Positions 1 to 5,463 of a stretch of DNA of 5,934 bases are shown one piece after another. Every line of letters begins with the position of its first letter. Position 1 is the first letter of the stretch. The position numbers and the translations under genes are program-made. The stretch comes from Rhodospirillales bacterium (GTDB taxonomy: Bacteria > Pseudomonadota > Alphaproteobacteria > Acetobacterales > Acetobacteraceae), in NCBI GenBank assembly GCA_028870815.1, contig JAGWOU010000135.1:1-5934 (forward strand). The letters are read 5' to 3'. A model generated the notes under the pieces. It did not search any database. It was not told the origin of the DNA and was given only the letters and a program-made list of their open reading frames with translations.

Positions 1-975
1 AGAAACGGCTTGGATGACATATTCGGTGGCCGACCCGGTGGCGGGATCGTTCATCAAGGTGAATTTGCCACCCGCAACGAAATCCCCCACCTGGCCGGTG
101 CCGGTATAGAGTTCCGCCGCCGCTTCCGCCGCCAGCATATGGTTTTTTGCCAGCGTTTTCGCGTTGCTCGTGGCATCGCGCACGGCCGGCCAGGCATAAT
201 GGGTGCGCTGCGAGGCGGCCGAGGCTTGCAGCACCGTCGTTTCCGTGCCGGTGATCGCGCCTGGCTGAAGCTGATCCGTCGCGGGATTGTAATCATCTGT
301 CCGCACGCTGCCCAGCGCGGTGCTGTCCACACGGTTCCAGCTGTTCAGCACCCCGGAACCGGCTTTTGTCTCATCAAGATAGATCTGCGGCTGGCCGATA
401 TCCGCGAATGCGGTGTTGGCGTCGGCCAGCACCATTGTGTGCGCGCCGTCGGCATGAGTGAAAAAGTAGAATATGCCAGCGTCTTCCATCAGGCGCTGGA
501 TGAAGTGCAGATAGGATTCGTTGAACTGCACCACGTAATCGCGCACGGGGTAGGAGCCGGTTGTCTTGTCGCTGAGAACGACATTGAATTGGCCCAGAAC
601 ATATTTCACGATATCGAGCGCGGATTGCTGCTGGTAGAATCGGCAGTCCTTGGTCTGGCCCAGGAACCAGAGTTTCGGCACTACGGTGATTTCATATTGC
701 CACAGCTTCGTGGATTGAGAGGGGACCTGCCTGACCACCGAAACGATTCCGCTGACATAGCGCACCGGCTCACCGCCGGAGAGCGGCGTGGCGATCGCAA
801 CGGTCACCGGTTTGTCAAGCAGGCTGTTCGGGTCCAGCAGCGCACTGCCGGAATGAAGCTGCACATTATATTGAAACGGCCGACTCAACCGTTCCGAGCC
901 GTTAATGGCGGCGATCCCGAAACTCGTCTCCGGCAACGGCGTCGTAATCGTCAGTAAATCATGTTCGCCGCTCAT
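1..975 (-). CDS. vgrG: VgrG/TssI type VI secretion spike protein, N-terminal part (cut by left edge)
   Basis: VgrG forms the trimeric, puncturing spike at the tip of the type VI secretion tube and carries effectors into target cells. Reading the minus strand from the ATG at 975-973 gives 325 residues open to the left edge. The protein shows the gp27-like base domain: an N-terminal beta-rich segment with the 'RPFQYNVQL' pattern (residues 32-40), a 'YVSGIVS' strand (73-79), 'YEITVVPKLWFL' (94-105), the 'DCRFYQQQSALDIVKYVL' stretch matching the family's RiFq...s..dIi..vl motif (110-127), then 'VVQFNESYLHFIQRLMEDAGIFYFF' as two overlapping family motifs (148-158 and 159-171). 'DDYNP' (227-231) and the late 'GDFVAGGKFTL' (297-307) also fit. 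The OB-fold, the needle and any C-terminal effector domain lie outside the window. An in-frame TAG at 979-981 rules out a longer N-terminus; a weak GGATGG ribosome site lies 6 bases upstream of the ATG. A related phage-tail spike is a less likely alternative. Confidence 0.9.
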   Translation of the reverse strand, partial: MSGEHDLLTITTPLPETSFGIAAINGSERLSRPFQYNVQLHSGSALLDPNSLLDKPVTVAIATPLSGGEPVRYVSGIVSVVRQVPSQSTKLWQYEITVVPKLWFLGQTKDCRFYQQQSALDIVKYVLGQFNVVLSDKTTGSYPVRDYVVQFNESYLHFIQRLMEDAGIFYFFTHADGAHTMVLADANTAFADIGQPQIYLDETKAGSGVLNSWNRVDSTALGSVRTDDYNPATDQLQPGAITGTETTVLQASAASQRTHYAWPAVRDATSNAKTLAKNHMLAAEAAAELYTGTGQVGDFVAGGKFTLMNDPATGSATEYVIQAVS

Positions 976-1147
976 GCCCTACCATCCGCCCGCGCATTTT
1001 CCTGAGTTGGCGCCACCATGTCCCAACCGGCAGGGCCGCGCAAGCAATGCCCGCGTAAAAATGCGCGCCGGCTCCAACCGGCCAATGTCGCGGGCCAGCC
1101 GTACCGCCCTCCACCATTCCAGCTGTTTCAATTGGCCACTTAGCACA

Positions 1148-1168
1148 AAATCAAATCAAATCATGATT
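1148..1168. repeat. AAATC x3 direct repeat running into a 10-bp palindrome
   Basis: Three exact tandem copies of AAATC occupy 1148-1162. The third copy overlaps a perfect 10-bp palindrome, AATCATGATT, at 1159-1168. The element sits in the middle of the AT-rich divergent region, where a regulator or nucleoid protein could bind. Its function is unknown and a chance origin in AT-rich DNA is possible. Confidence 0.4.
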
Positions 1169-1218
1169 ATTATTTACTCCACTTCGGCTGGGCTTGCGCG
1201 ATTCCCGCTTTTTTCCGC

Positions 1219-1247
1219 TTGAATGTTATTTGTCCGTAAAATAAAAA
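1219..1247 (+). promoter_or_regulatory. Possible sigma-70-type promoter of the permease gene
   Basis: A TTGAAT hexamer (1219-1224) is followed after 17 bases by TAAAAA (1242-1247); each matches 4 of 6 consensus positions at ideal spacing. Transcription would start near 1254, inside the inverted repeat at 1245-1270, leaving a leader of roughly 45 bases. The assignment is by eye, and AT-rich DNA yields such matches easily. Confidence 0.3.
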
Positions 1248-1270
1248 AATTTGCCTTTAAGGAAATTTTT
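1245..1270. promoter_or_regulatory. Inverted repeat upstream of the permease gene, possible operator
   Basis: AAAAATTT (1245-1252) and AAATTTTT (1263-1270) are exact inverted copies. Inside them, CC (1254-1255) can also pair with GG (1261-1262) around a TTTAA centre, leaving one unpaired G. The element overlaps the predicted -10 and start region and ends 29 bases before the permease start codon. It could be a repressor operator or, in RNA, a weak hairpin just ahead of the ribosome site. The identity of any binding protein is unknown. Confidence 0.35.
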
Positions 1271-1299
1271 ATCGGTTTGCCCCCAGGAGAACAGGTCCG

Positions 1300-2688
1300 A
1301 TGTCGGAGTTGCGGAAGGATAGTTTATCGTTTCTTGAAGCGTTGGGGCAATCCGTCGCCAACGTCTCGCCCACCCTCACCCCGGCCATCGCTGTCGCGGT
1401 GGTGGCGGGCATGGCCGGCACGGCCTCGTGGCTGGTCTATGTGCTGGCAACAATCGCGCTCGTTATCATCGGCGTGAATATCGGCAAGCTCGCCTCCAAA
1501 ATTTCCGCGGCCGGCTCGTTCTTCATCTATGTCTCGCGCGGGCTTGGGCCAAGCTGGGGCATTCTTTCCGGCTGGGCGATGCTGGCGGCGTATCTGTTCA
1601 CCGCCATGGCGCTTACCGCCGCAACCGGGCTGTTCCTGCAAGACATCCTCTCCGCTTTTGGCGTGCCGCTTTTGCCAAAGGCAGTGCTGTTTGCCGTCAT
1701 CTCCATCGCCGTCTGGCTTCTGGCGGTGCGGGATATCCGGCTTTCCTCCCGCGTCGGGCTGACGATCGAGGCGATTTCGATGACCATCATCCTCATCGTC
1801 TGCTTCATCTCCTGGCAGGCGCACGGGTTTGCGATGGATGTGAAGCAGGACACGCTGGCCGGAGCCTCCTTCGCCTCCGTGGCACAGGCCATCGTGTTCG
1901 GCATCTTCTCTTATGTGGGCTTCGAGAGCTCGGCCACGCTCGGCAAGGAAACCCGCAATCCGCACCGCGTCATTCCTCGCGCGGTCATTCTTACCCCCAT
2001 CATCGCGGGCATCTTCTTCATCGTCACCACCTACATCATCACCCAGGGCTTCGGGGATAACGCCGCCAAGCTCGGTGCCAGCACGGGGCCGATGAACGAT
2101 CTCGTCTCCGGTCGCAGCGAAATTCTGACACTGGTGATCTATATCGGCGCCACGATCAGCTGCTTCGCCTGCGCGCTGGCCTCCATCAACGCCTTCAGCC
2201 GCATGCTGTTCTCTCTGGGGCGCTATCAGCTCATGCATCACAGCGTCGGGCTGGTTCATGGCAGCCATAAAACGCCGCATGTCGCCGTTTCCATCGGCTG
2301 CGGGCTGAACTTCGTGGTCTGCGCCGCCTTCAGCGCGCACGCCTACACCGATCTGCTCGGCTATTTCGGCACCATCGCCAGCTTCGGCTTCATCCTGGTC
2401 TATATGGCCTGCTCCGTCGCCGCGCCGGCGCTGCTGCGCAAGCTGGGCGGCGCCACCGCCAAGGATTACATCATGGGCGCGCTGGGCACGGTGCTGATGT
2501 TCCTGTCGCTGGTCGGCAGCGTGTACCCCGTGCCCTCCGCACCGTATAACTACTTCCCCTACGGCTTCGCGATCTACATGCTGATCGGGCTGGCCTGGTT
2601 CGTATTGCTGAAATACCGCATGCCGCAAACCCTGCTGGGGCTGGAGCATGACATGGAGACCGGCGAACTCGGCCTACAGAAAACCTGA
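1300..2688 (+). CDS. APC-superfamily amino acid/amine permease
   Basis: An inner-membrane secondary transporter that most likely imports an amino acid or amine by proton or ion coupling; the substrate cannot be read from the sequence. The 462-residue length is typical of the family. About 12 hydrophobic helices can be placed near residues 22-39, 42-60, 86-112, 127-143, 153-173, 192-212, 228-248, 276-298, 328-346, 352-376, 390-408 and 418-437. Helix 1 has the polar, proline-broken 'NVSPTLTPAI' (21-30) expected at the substrate site of LeuT-fold carriers. Other family hallmarks are 'AGSFFIYVSRGLGPSWG' (71-87), 'YVGFESSATLGKETRNPHR' (205-223) and 'SRMLFSLGR' (300-308) followed by 'HKTPHVAV' (323-330). 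The ATG at 1300 is preceded by an AGGAGA ribosome site at 1285-1290, 9 bases away. A hairpin terminator follows directly. The co-directional aldehyde dehydrogenase downstream hints at amine or GABA-like substrates, but this is inference. Confidence 0.92.
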   Translation: MSELRKDSLSFLEALGQSVANVSPTLTPAIAVAVVAGMAGTASWLVYVLATIALVIIGVNIGKLASKISAAGSFFIYVSRGLGPSWGILSGWAMLAAYLFTAMALTAATGLFLQDILSAFGVPLLPKAVLFAVISIAVWLLAVRDIRLSSRVGLTIEAISMTIILIVCFISWQAHGFAMDVKQDTLAGASFASVAQAIVFGIFSYVGFESSATLGKETRNPHRVIPRAVILTPIIAGIFFIVTTYIITQGFGDNAAKLGASTGPMNDLVSGRSEILTLVIYIGATISCFACALASINAFSRMLFSLGRYQLMHHSVGLVHGSHKTPHVAVSIGCGLNFVVCAAFSAHAYTDLLGYFGTIASFGFILVYMACSVAAPALLRKLGGATAKDYIMGALGTVLMFLSLVGSVYPVPSAPYNYFPYGFAIYMLIGLAWFVLLKYRMPQTLLGLEHDMETGELGLQKT

Positions 2689-2695
2689 CCTGGGA

Positions 2696-2742
2696 CGGGC
2701 GGGATCTCCGCGCCGTCAGGCGCCTGCTCCCGCCCGCCTTTT
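2696..2742 (+). terminator. Rho-independent terminator of the permease gene
   Basis: The stem CGGGCGGGA (2696-2704) pairs perfectly with TCCCGCCCG (2728-2736). Nested within it, GCGCC (2710-2714) pairs with GGCGC (2719-2723) around a GTCA loop. A short TTTT run follows at 2739-2742. The hairpin begins 8 bases after the permease stop codon. The short U run may make termination incomplete, so some readthrough into the dehydrogenase gene is possible. Confidence 0.75.
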
Positions 2743-2767
2743 ACCATCTATGCAGGCTTGACGGAGA

Positions 2768-2787
2768 CACCGCCGGAGGAGGCGGTG
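2768..2787 (+). promoter_or_regulatory. Second hairpin in the leader of the dehydrogenase gene
   Basis: CACCGCC (2768-2774) and GGCGGTG (2781-2787) are perfect inverted copies around a GGAGGA loop. A TTTT run lies 6 bases beyond the stem (2794-2797), too far for a typical terminator. The loop is a strong Shine-Dalgarno-like sequence. The element could be a back-up terminator, an attenuator, or a protein-binding site in DNA or RNA. It lies about 110 bases before the dehydrogenase start. Confidence 0.4.
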
Positions 2788-2835
2788 AACTCGTTTTATG
2801 CCCGCCACCCGATGAACAGGCATGACTTGGTATAG
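2785..2835 (+). CDS. Possible 16-codon leader ORF (speculative)
   Basis: A GTG at 2785-2787 opens a frame of 16 codons ending in TAG at 2833-2835, encoding MNSFYARHPMNRHDLV. A GGAGG sequence (2775-2779) lies 5 bases upstream, but both it and the GTG are locked in the hairpin at 2768-2787. The ORF sits between the permease terminator and the dehydrogenase gene, a position where leader peptides occur. No residue is strongly enriched, so a classical attenuation mechanism is not indicated. It may well be a chance ORF. Confidence 0.12.
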   Translation: MNSFYARHPMNRHDLV

Positions 2836-2836
2836 G
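2828..2836 (+). promoter_or_regulatory. Possible extended -10 promoter element for the dehydrogenase gene
   Basis: TGGTATAGG at 2828-2836 matches the extended -10 pattern TG-n-TATAAT in the TG and the first four bases of the hexamer. No good -35 hexamer is visible 16-18 bases upstream. Transcription would start about 50 bases before the dehydrogenase ATG. It is the best candidate in this gap, but weak. Confidence 0.25.
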
Positions 2837-2894
2837 TTGCGGCCAGGAGCGGACGCGCCCATTTTGGGGGCTCCACCGAAACAAGGGGACCAAA

Positions 2895-4259
2895 ATGCTG
2901 AAAACAGTAAACCCGGCAACAGGACAGGAAATCGCCCAATTCGCTGAGCTTAGCCCGGCCCAGATCGAGGAAAAACTGGCTCTGGCGATGCAGGCATTCA
3001 CCCGCTGGCGGCAAGAGACGGTGGAGACGCGCACCGCCCTGCTGGAGCAAATCGCCAATACATTCGAGAAGAACAAAGACAGGCTGGCGCGCCAGGCAAC
3101 CATGGAGATGGGCAAAACCTACGCTTCCTCCGTGGGCGAAGTGGAGAAATGCGTCGCCTGCTTCCGGCACTTCGCGAAGGAGGGACCGGCCATGCTGCGC
3201 GGCGAAAGCTACGGGCTGAGCAATGGCAACCGGGCCGAGATAAAATTTCTGCCGCTGGGGCCTGTGCTTGCCATCATGCCTTGGAATTTCCCCTTCTGGC
3301 AGGTGGTGCGGTTCATGGCGCCCGCCATTCTGGCCGGCAATGTGGGGCTGTTGAAGCACGCAAGCCTTGTGCAGGGCACGGCGGCGCTGATCGAGGAAAT
3401 GGCACTGCTGGCGGGTGCTCCACCCGGGTTGTTCCAGAACCTCGCCATCGGCTCGAAAGCCGTGGCAGGTGTTATCGCCGACCCGCGCGTGGCGGCGGTG
3501 ACGTTGACCGGCAGCGAAGGCGCCGGGGCCGCAGTGGCGGAACAGGCCGGACGGCACCTGAAAAAGCTGGTGCTGGAACTGGGCGGGTCCGATCCGTTTA
3601 TCGTGATGCCCTCGGCCGATCTGGATAAAGCGGTCAAACAGGCCGTCACCGCGCGCGTGATGAATACCGGGCAGTCCTGCATCTGCGGCAAGCGGATGAT
3701 CGTGCATGCGGATATTTATGACCGCTTCAAAGACGCCTTCATCACCGCGATGCGCGCGGTAAAAGCGGGCGACCCAATGGACAAGGCCACCGATATGGGC
3801 CCGCTCTCCAGCGCCGCGCAGCGGGATACGGTTCTGCAACAGCTTGAAGACGCGAAACAGCAAGGCGCGCAACTGCATGGCGGCGAGGCATTGCCCGGCC
3901 CCGGCGCCTTCATGAACGCAGGCGTGCTGACTGACCTGCCGCCAGGCAGCGCCTTCTTGCAAGAGGAAGTGTTTGGTCCGGTAGCGATGCTGTTCCGCGC
4001 CGGGGATATCGACGAGGCCATACGCATCGCCAACGACATTCCCTACGGGCTGGGCTCGTCCGTCTGGACGGAGGACAAAGCCGAGCAGGCGAAATTCATC
4101 GAGGAGATCGAAGCCGGTATGACCGCGATCAACCAGGTGCTCGCATCCTCGCCCGAGGCACCGTTTGGCGGCATCAAACGCTCCGGTTATGGGCGCGAAC
4201 TAAGCCATTACGGGCTGCACGAGTTCATGAATTTGAAAACGGTGCTGCACGCCAGTTGA
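2895..4259 (+). CDS. NAD(P)-dependent aldehyde dehydrogenase, succinate-semialdehyde dehydrogenase type
   Basis: A cytosolic enzyme that oxidises an aldehyde to its acid with NAD(P)+; the family points to succinate semialdehyde, the last step of GABA breakdown into the TCA cycle. The 454-residue length and short N-terminus match the Sad/YneI/GabD1-like branch rather than the roughly 480-residue GabD branch. Visible signatures are 'MPWNFPFWQ' (128-136) with the oxyanion Asn131, 'LKHAS' (153-157) with cofactor-binding Lys154, 'TGSEGAG' (205-211), 'ELGGSDPFIV' (228-237) with general base Glu228, 'NTGQSCICGKR' (257-267) with catalytic Cys262, 'EEVFGPV' (357-363) and 'PFGGIKRSGYGRE' (423-435). Cys264 makes a Cys-x-Cys pair, which related Sad-type enzymes usually lack. 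The ATG at 2895 has an AAGGGGA ribosome site at 2883-2889, 5 bases upstream. The gene converges with egtB, with a 16-base gap. Other semialdehydes or aliphatic aldehydes are possible substrates. Confidence 0.92.
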   Translation: MLKTVNPATGQEIAQFAELSPAQIEEKLALAMQAFTRWRQETVETRTALLEQIANTFEKNKDRLARQATMEMGKTYASSVGEVEKCVACFRHFAKEGPAMLRGESYGLSNGNRAEIKFLPLGPVLAIMPWNFPFWQVVRFMAPAILAGNVGLLKHASLVQGTAALIEEMALLAGAPPGLFQNLAIGSKAVAGVIADPRVAAVTLTGSEGAGAAVAEQAGRHLKKLVLELGGSDPFIVMPSADLDKAVKQAVTARVMNTGQSCICGKRMIVHADIYDRFKDAFITAMRAVKAGDPMDKATDMGPLSSAAQRDTVLQQLEDAKQQGAQLHGGEALPGPGAFMNAGVLTDLPPGSAFLQEEVFGPVAMLFRAGDIDEAIRIANDIPYGLGSSVWTEDKAEQAKFIEEIEAGMTAINQVLASSPEAPFGGIKRSGYGRELSHYGLHEFMNLKTVLHAS

Positions 4260-4264
4260 TATTT

Positions 4265-4287
4265 GGCCGGGCCGGTTAACCCGGCCC
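4265..4287. terminator. Hairpin between the convergent dehydrogenase and egtB genes
   Basis: GGGCCGG (4269-4275) pairs with CCGGCCC (4281-4287) around TTAAC; an alternative register pairs GGCCGGG (4265-4271) with CCCGGCC (4280-4286). The hairpin starts just past the dehydrogenase stop and contains the egtB stop codon TAA (4278-4276 on the minus strand). Neither side has a clear U run, so it may be a weak bidirectional terminator or an RNA-end stabilising hairpin. Confidence 0.5.
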
Positions 4288-5463
4288 CTTCGCCAGCCTG
4301 AGGCCGGAATATTGCCAGCGGGCACCGGTGGGGAAGAAATTGCGGTAGGTAAGGCGGGAATGTCCCGCCGGGGTGGCAAGGGATGAGCCACGCAGCACAT
4401 ATTGGTTGACCATGAACTTGCCATTATACTCGCCAATGGCGCCCGGCGCGGCGTTAAAGCCAGGATAAGGCGCGTAGGAACTGCTCGTCCATTGCCAGGC
4501 ATCGCCGAACACTTGCGCCAGCTTGCCGGAAGCGGCAGCGTGTTCCCACTCCGCCTCGGTTGGCAAACGCGCCTTGGCCCAGCGCGCATAAGCGTCAGCC
4601 TCGTAATAGGAAATTTGTGTGACCGGCGCGGCTTCGTCCAAAGCATGGTAGCCATGGCGCGTGAATTCGAACCAGCGTTTACCCTCGCGCCGCCAGTAAA
4701 GCGGTGCCGCGATTGCTTCACGGCGGATAAAGTCCCACCCTTCCGCAAGCCACAAATCCGCTCTTTCATAACCCGCATCCGCAATGAAGGCAGCGTATTC
4801 GCCCTTGGTGACGAGGCGCGAGGCAATTGAAAAATCCTCAAGGAAATGCCTGTGCGACGGCGTTTCGTTGTCGAAGCAAAACCCCGTGCCTTGATGGCCA
4901 ATCCGCGTGATGCCGGCGGGGAAATCCATCCAGCCCTCTGGCGCTGGTTGCGCCGGTTTTGGTGGCGATGGCACCCAGGCGGGATGCAGCGGGTTGAAGG
5001 AAAGCGCATGCAGCAGATCGGTGCAGATAAGTTCCTGGTGCTGCTGCTCATGCTGCAAACCAAGCTCCACCAGATCAGCGGGCGCTGTGCCCTGGTTGAT
5101 GAGCGCTTCCATCCGTGCGTCCACATCTGCGCGAAACTCCAGAATCGTTGCAAGGTCGGGCCGTGTCAGCAGTCCCCGGTGGCCACGCGCAAACTGCTCG
5201 CTAACCCCATTATAGTAGGAATTAAAAAGTTGACGGAACGCCGGATCGAACGGTCGAAATCCGGCTTCATAGCGTTCCAGCAAGAAGGTTTCGAAAAACC
5301 AGGTTGTATGCGCAAGGTGCCATTTAACCGGGCTCGCATCCGGCATGGATTGCGCCGCCATGTCCTCCGCCGACAGATTTTCCGTCAGGGCAAGGCTTGC
5401 CGCCCGTACCGAAAGAAAGCGGCGGGCGAGGTCAATTGTCGCAGGGCGCTGCGTGACAGACAA
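4276..5463 (-). CDS. egtB: EgtB, hercynine oxygenase (iron-dependent sulfoxide synthase of ergothioneine synthesis)
   Basis: EgtB is a non-haem iron enzyme that uses O2 to join a thiol donor (gamma-glutamylcysteine or cysteine, depending on subtype) to hercynine, giving a sulfoxide intermediate of ergothioneine. Of 395 residues, the N-terminal part is a DinB-like helical domain and the rest an FGE-sulfatase-type domain. The three-histidine iron site is visible as 'HLAHTTWFFE' (His52) and 'LQHEQQHQEL' (His138, His142). The C-terminal domain shows 'DNETPSHRHFLEDFSIA' (198-214), 'RLPTEAEWEHAA' (299-310), 'AWQWTSS' (322-328), 'GEYNGKFMVNQYVLRGSS' (344-361) and 'RLTYRNFFP' (370-378). I chose the TTG at 5463-5461 because a perfect AGGAGG sits 5 bases ahead of it; the ATG at 5481-5479 would add six residues but has a poor ribosome site. 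The start lies inside egtD, so translation is probably coupled. Thiol donor specificity is not settled. Confidence 0.94.
   Translation of the reverse strand: MSVTQRPATIDLARRFLSVRAASLALTENLSAEDMAAQSMPDASPVKWHLAHTTWFFETFLLERYEAGFRPFDPAFRQLFNSYYNGVSEQFARGHRGLLTRPDLATILEFRADVDARMEALINQGTAPADLVELGLQHEQQHQELICTDLLHALSFNPLHPAWVPSPPKPAQPAPEGWMDFPAGITRIGHQGTGFCFDNETPSHRHFLEDFSIASRLVTKGEYAAFIADAGYERADLWLAEGWDFIRREAIAAPLYWRREGKRWFEFTRHGYHALDEAAPVTQISYYEADAYARWAKARLPTEAEWEHAAASGKLAQVFGDAWQWTSSSYAPYPGFNAAPGAIGEYNGKFMVNQYVLRGSSLATPAGHSRLTYRNFFPTGARWQYSGLRLAKGPG

Larger units (their letters stand above)
976..1299. other. Divergent intergenic region between vgrG and the permease gene
   Basis: These 324 bases separate two divergently transcribed genes. 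The part next to vgrG (about 976-1130) is GC-rich and coding-like in composition. On the minus strand it holds a 55-codon open frame from a GTG at 1146 to the TAG at 979-981, in the same frame as vgrG; its predicted peptide matches no family I recognise. The part from about 1130 to 1275 is sharply AT-rich and carries an AAATC triple repeat, two palindromes and a probable promoter for the permease gene. I see no convincing -35/-10 pair for vgrG on the minus strand. No RNA gene or mobile element end is evident. Confidence 0.6.

Noticed and set aside
10..957. 315-codon plus-strand open frame
   Set aside because: It is antisense to vgrG, begins at TTG and has an Arg/His/Gly-rich composition with no family pattern, while the minus strand reads clearly as VgrG.
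1148..1162. AAATC repeats as a CRISPR or replication-origin iteron
   Set aside because: Only three 5-base copies with no spacers; far too short for CRISPR repeats or iterons, and no replication gene is nearby.
905..1222. 105-codon plus-strand open frame across the divergent region
   Set aside because: It overlaps the vgrG start antisense and runs through the AT-rich control region with no protein-like pattern or good ribosome site.
1324..2649. 441-codon minus-strand open frame
   Set aside because: It is antisense to the permease. Its low-complexity Asp/Gly/His/Arg-rich translation is typical of the opposite strand of GC-rich membrane-protein genes.
2757..2786. TTGACG at 2758-2763 as a -35 box
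   Set aside because: The hexamer is good, but the DNA 16-18 bases downstream is GC-rich hairpin with no plausible -10.
2796..3962. 388-codon minus-strand open frame
   Set aside because: It is antisense to the dehydrogenase, covers its ribosome site and has no recognisable motif.
4200..5153. 317-codon minus-strand open frame overlapping egtB in another frame
   Set aside because: It is Arg/Ser/Pro-rich with no motif, whereas the egtB frame carries the iron-binding histidines and the full FGE-type domain.
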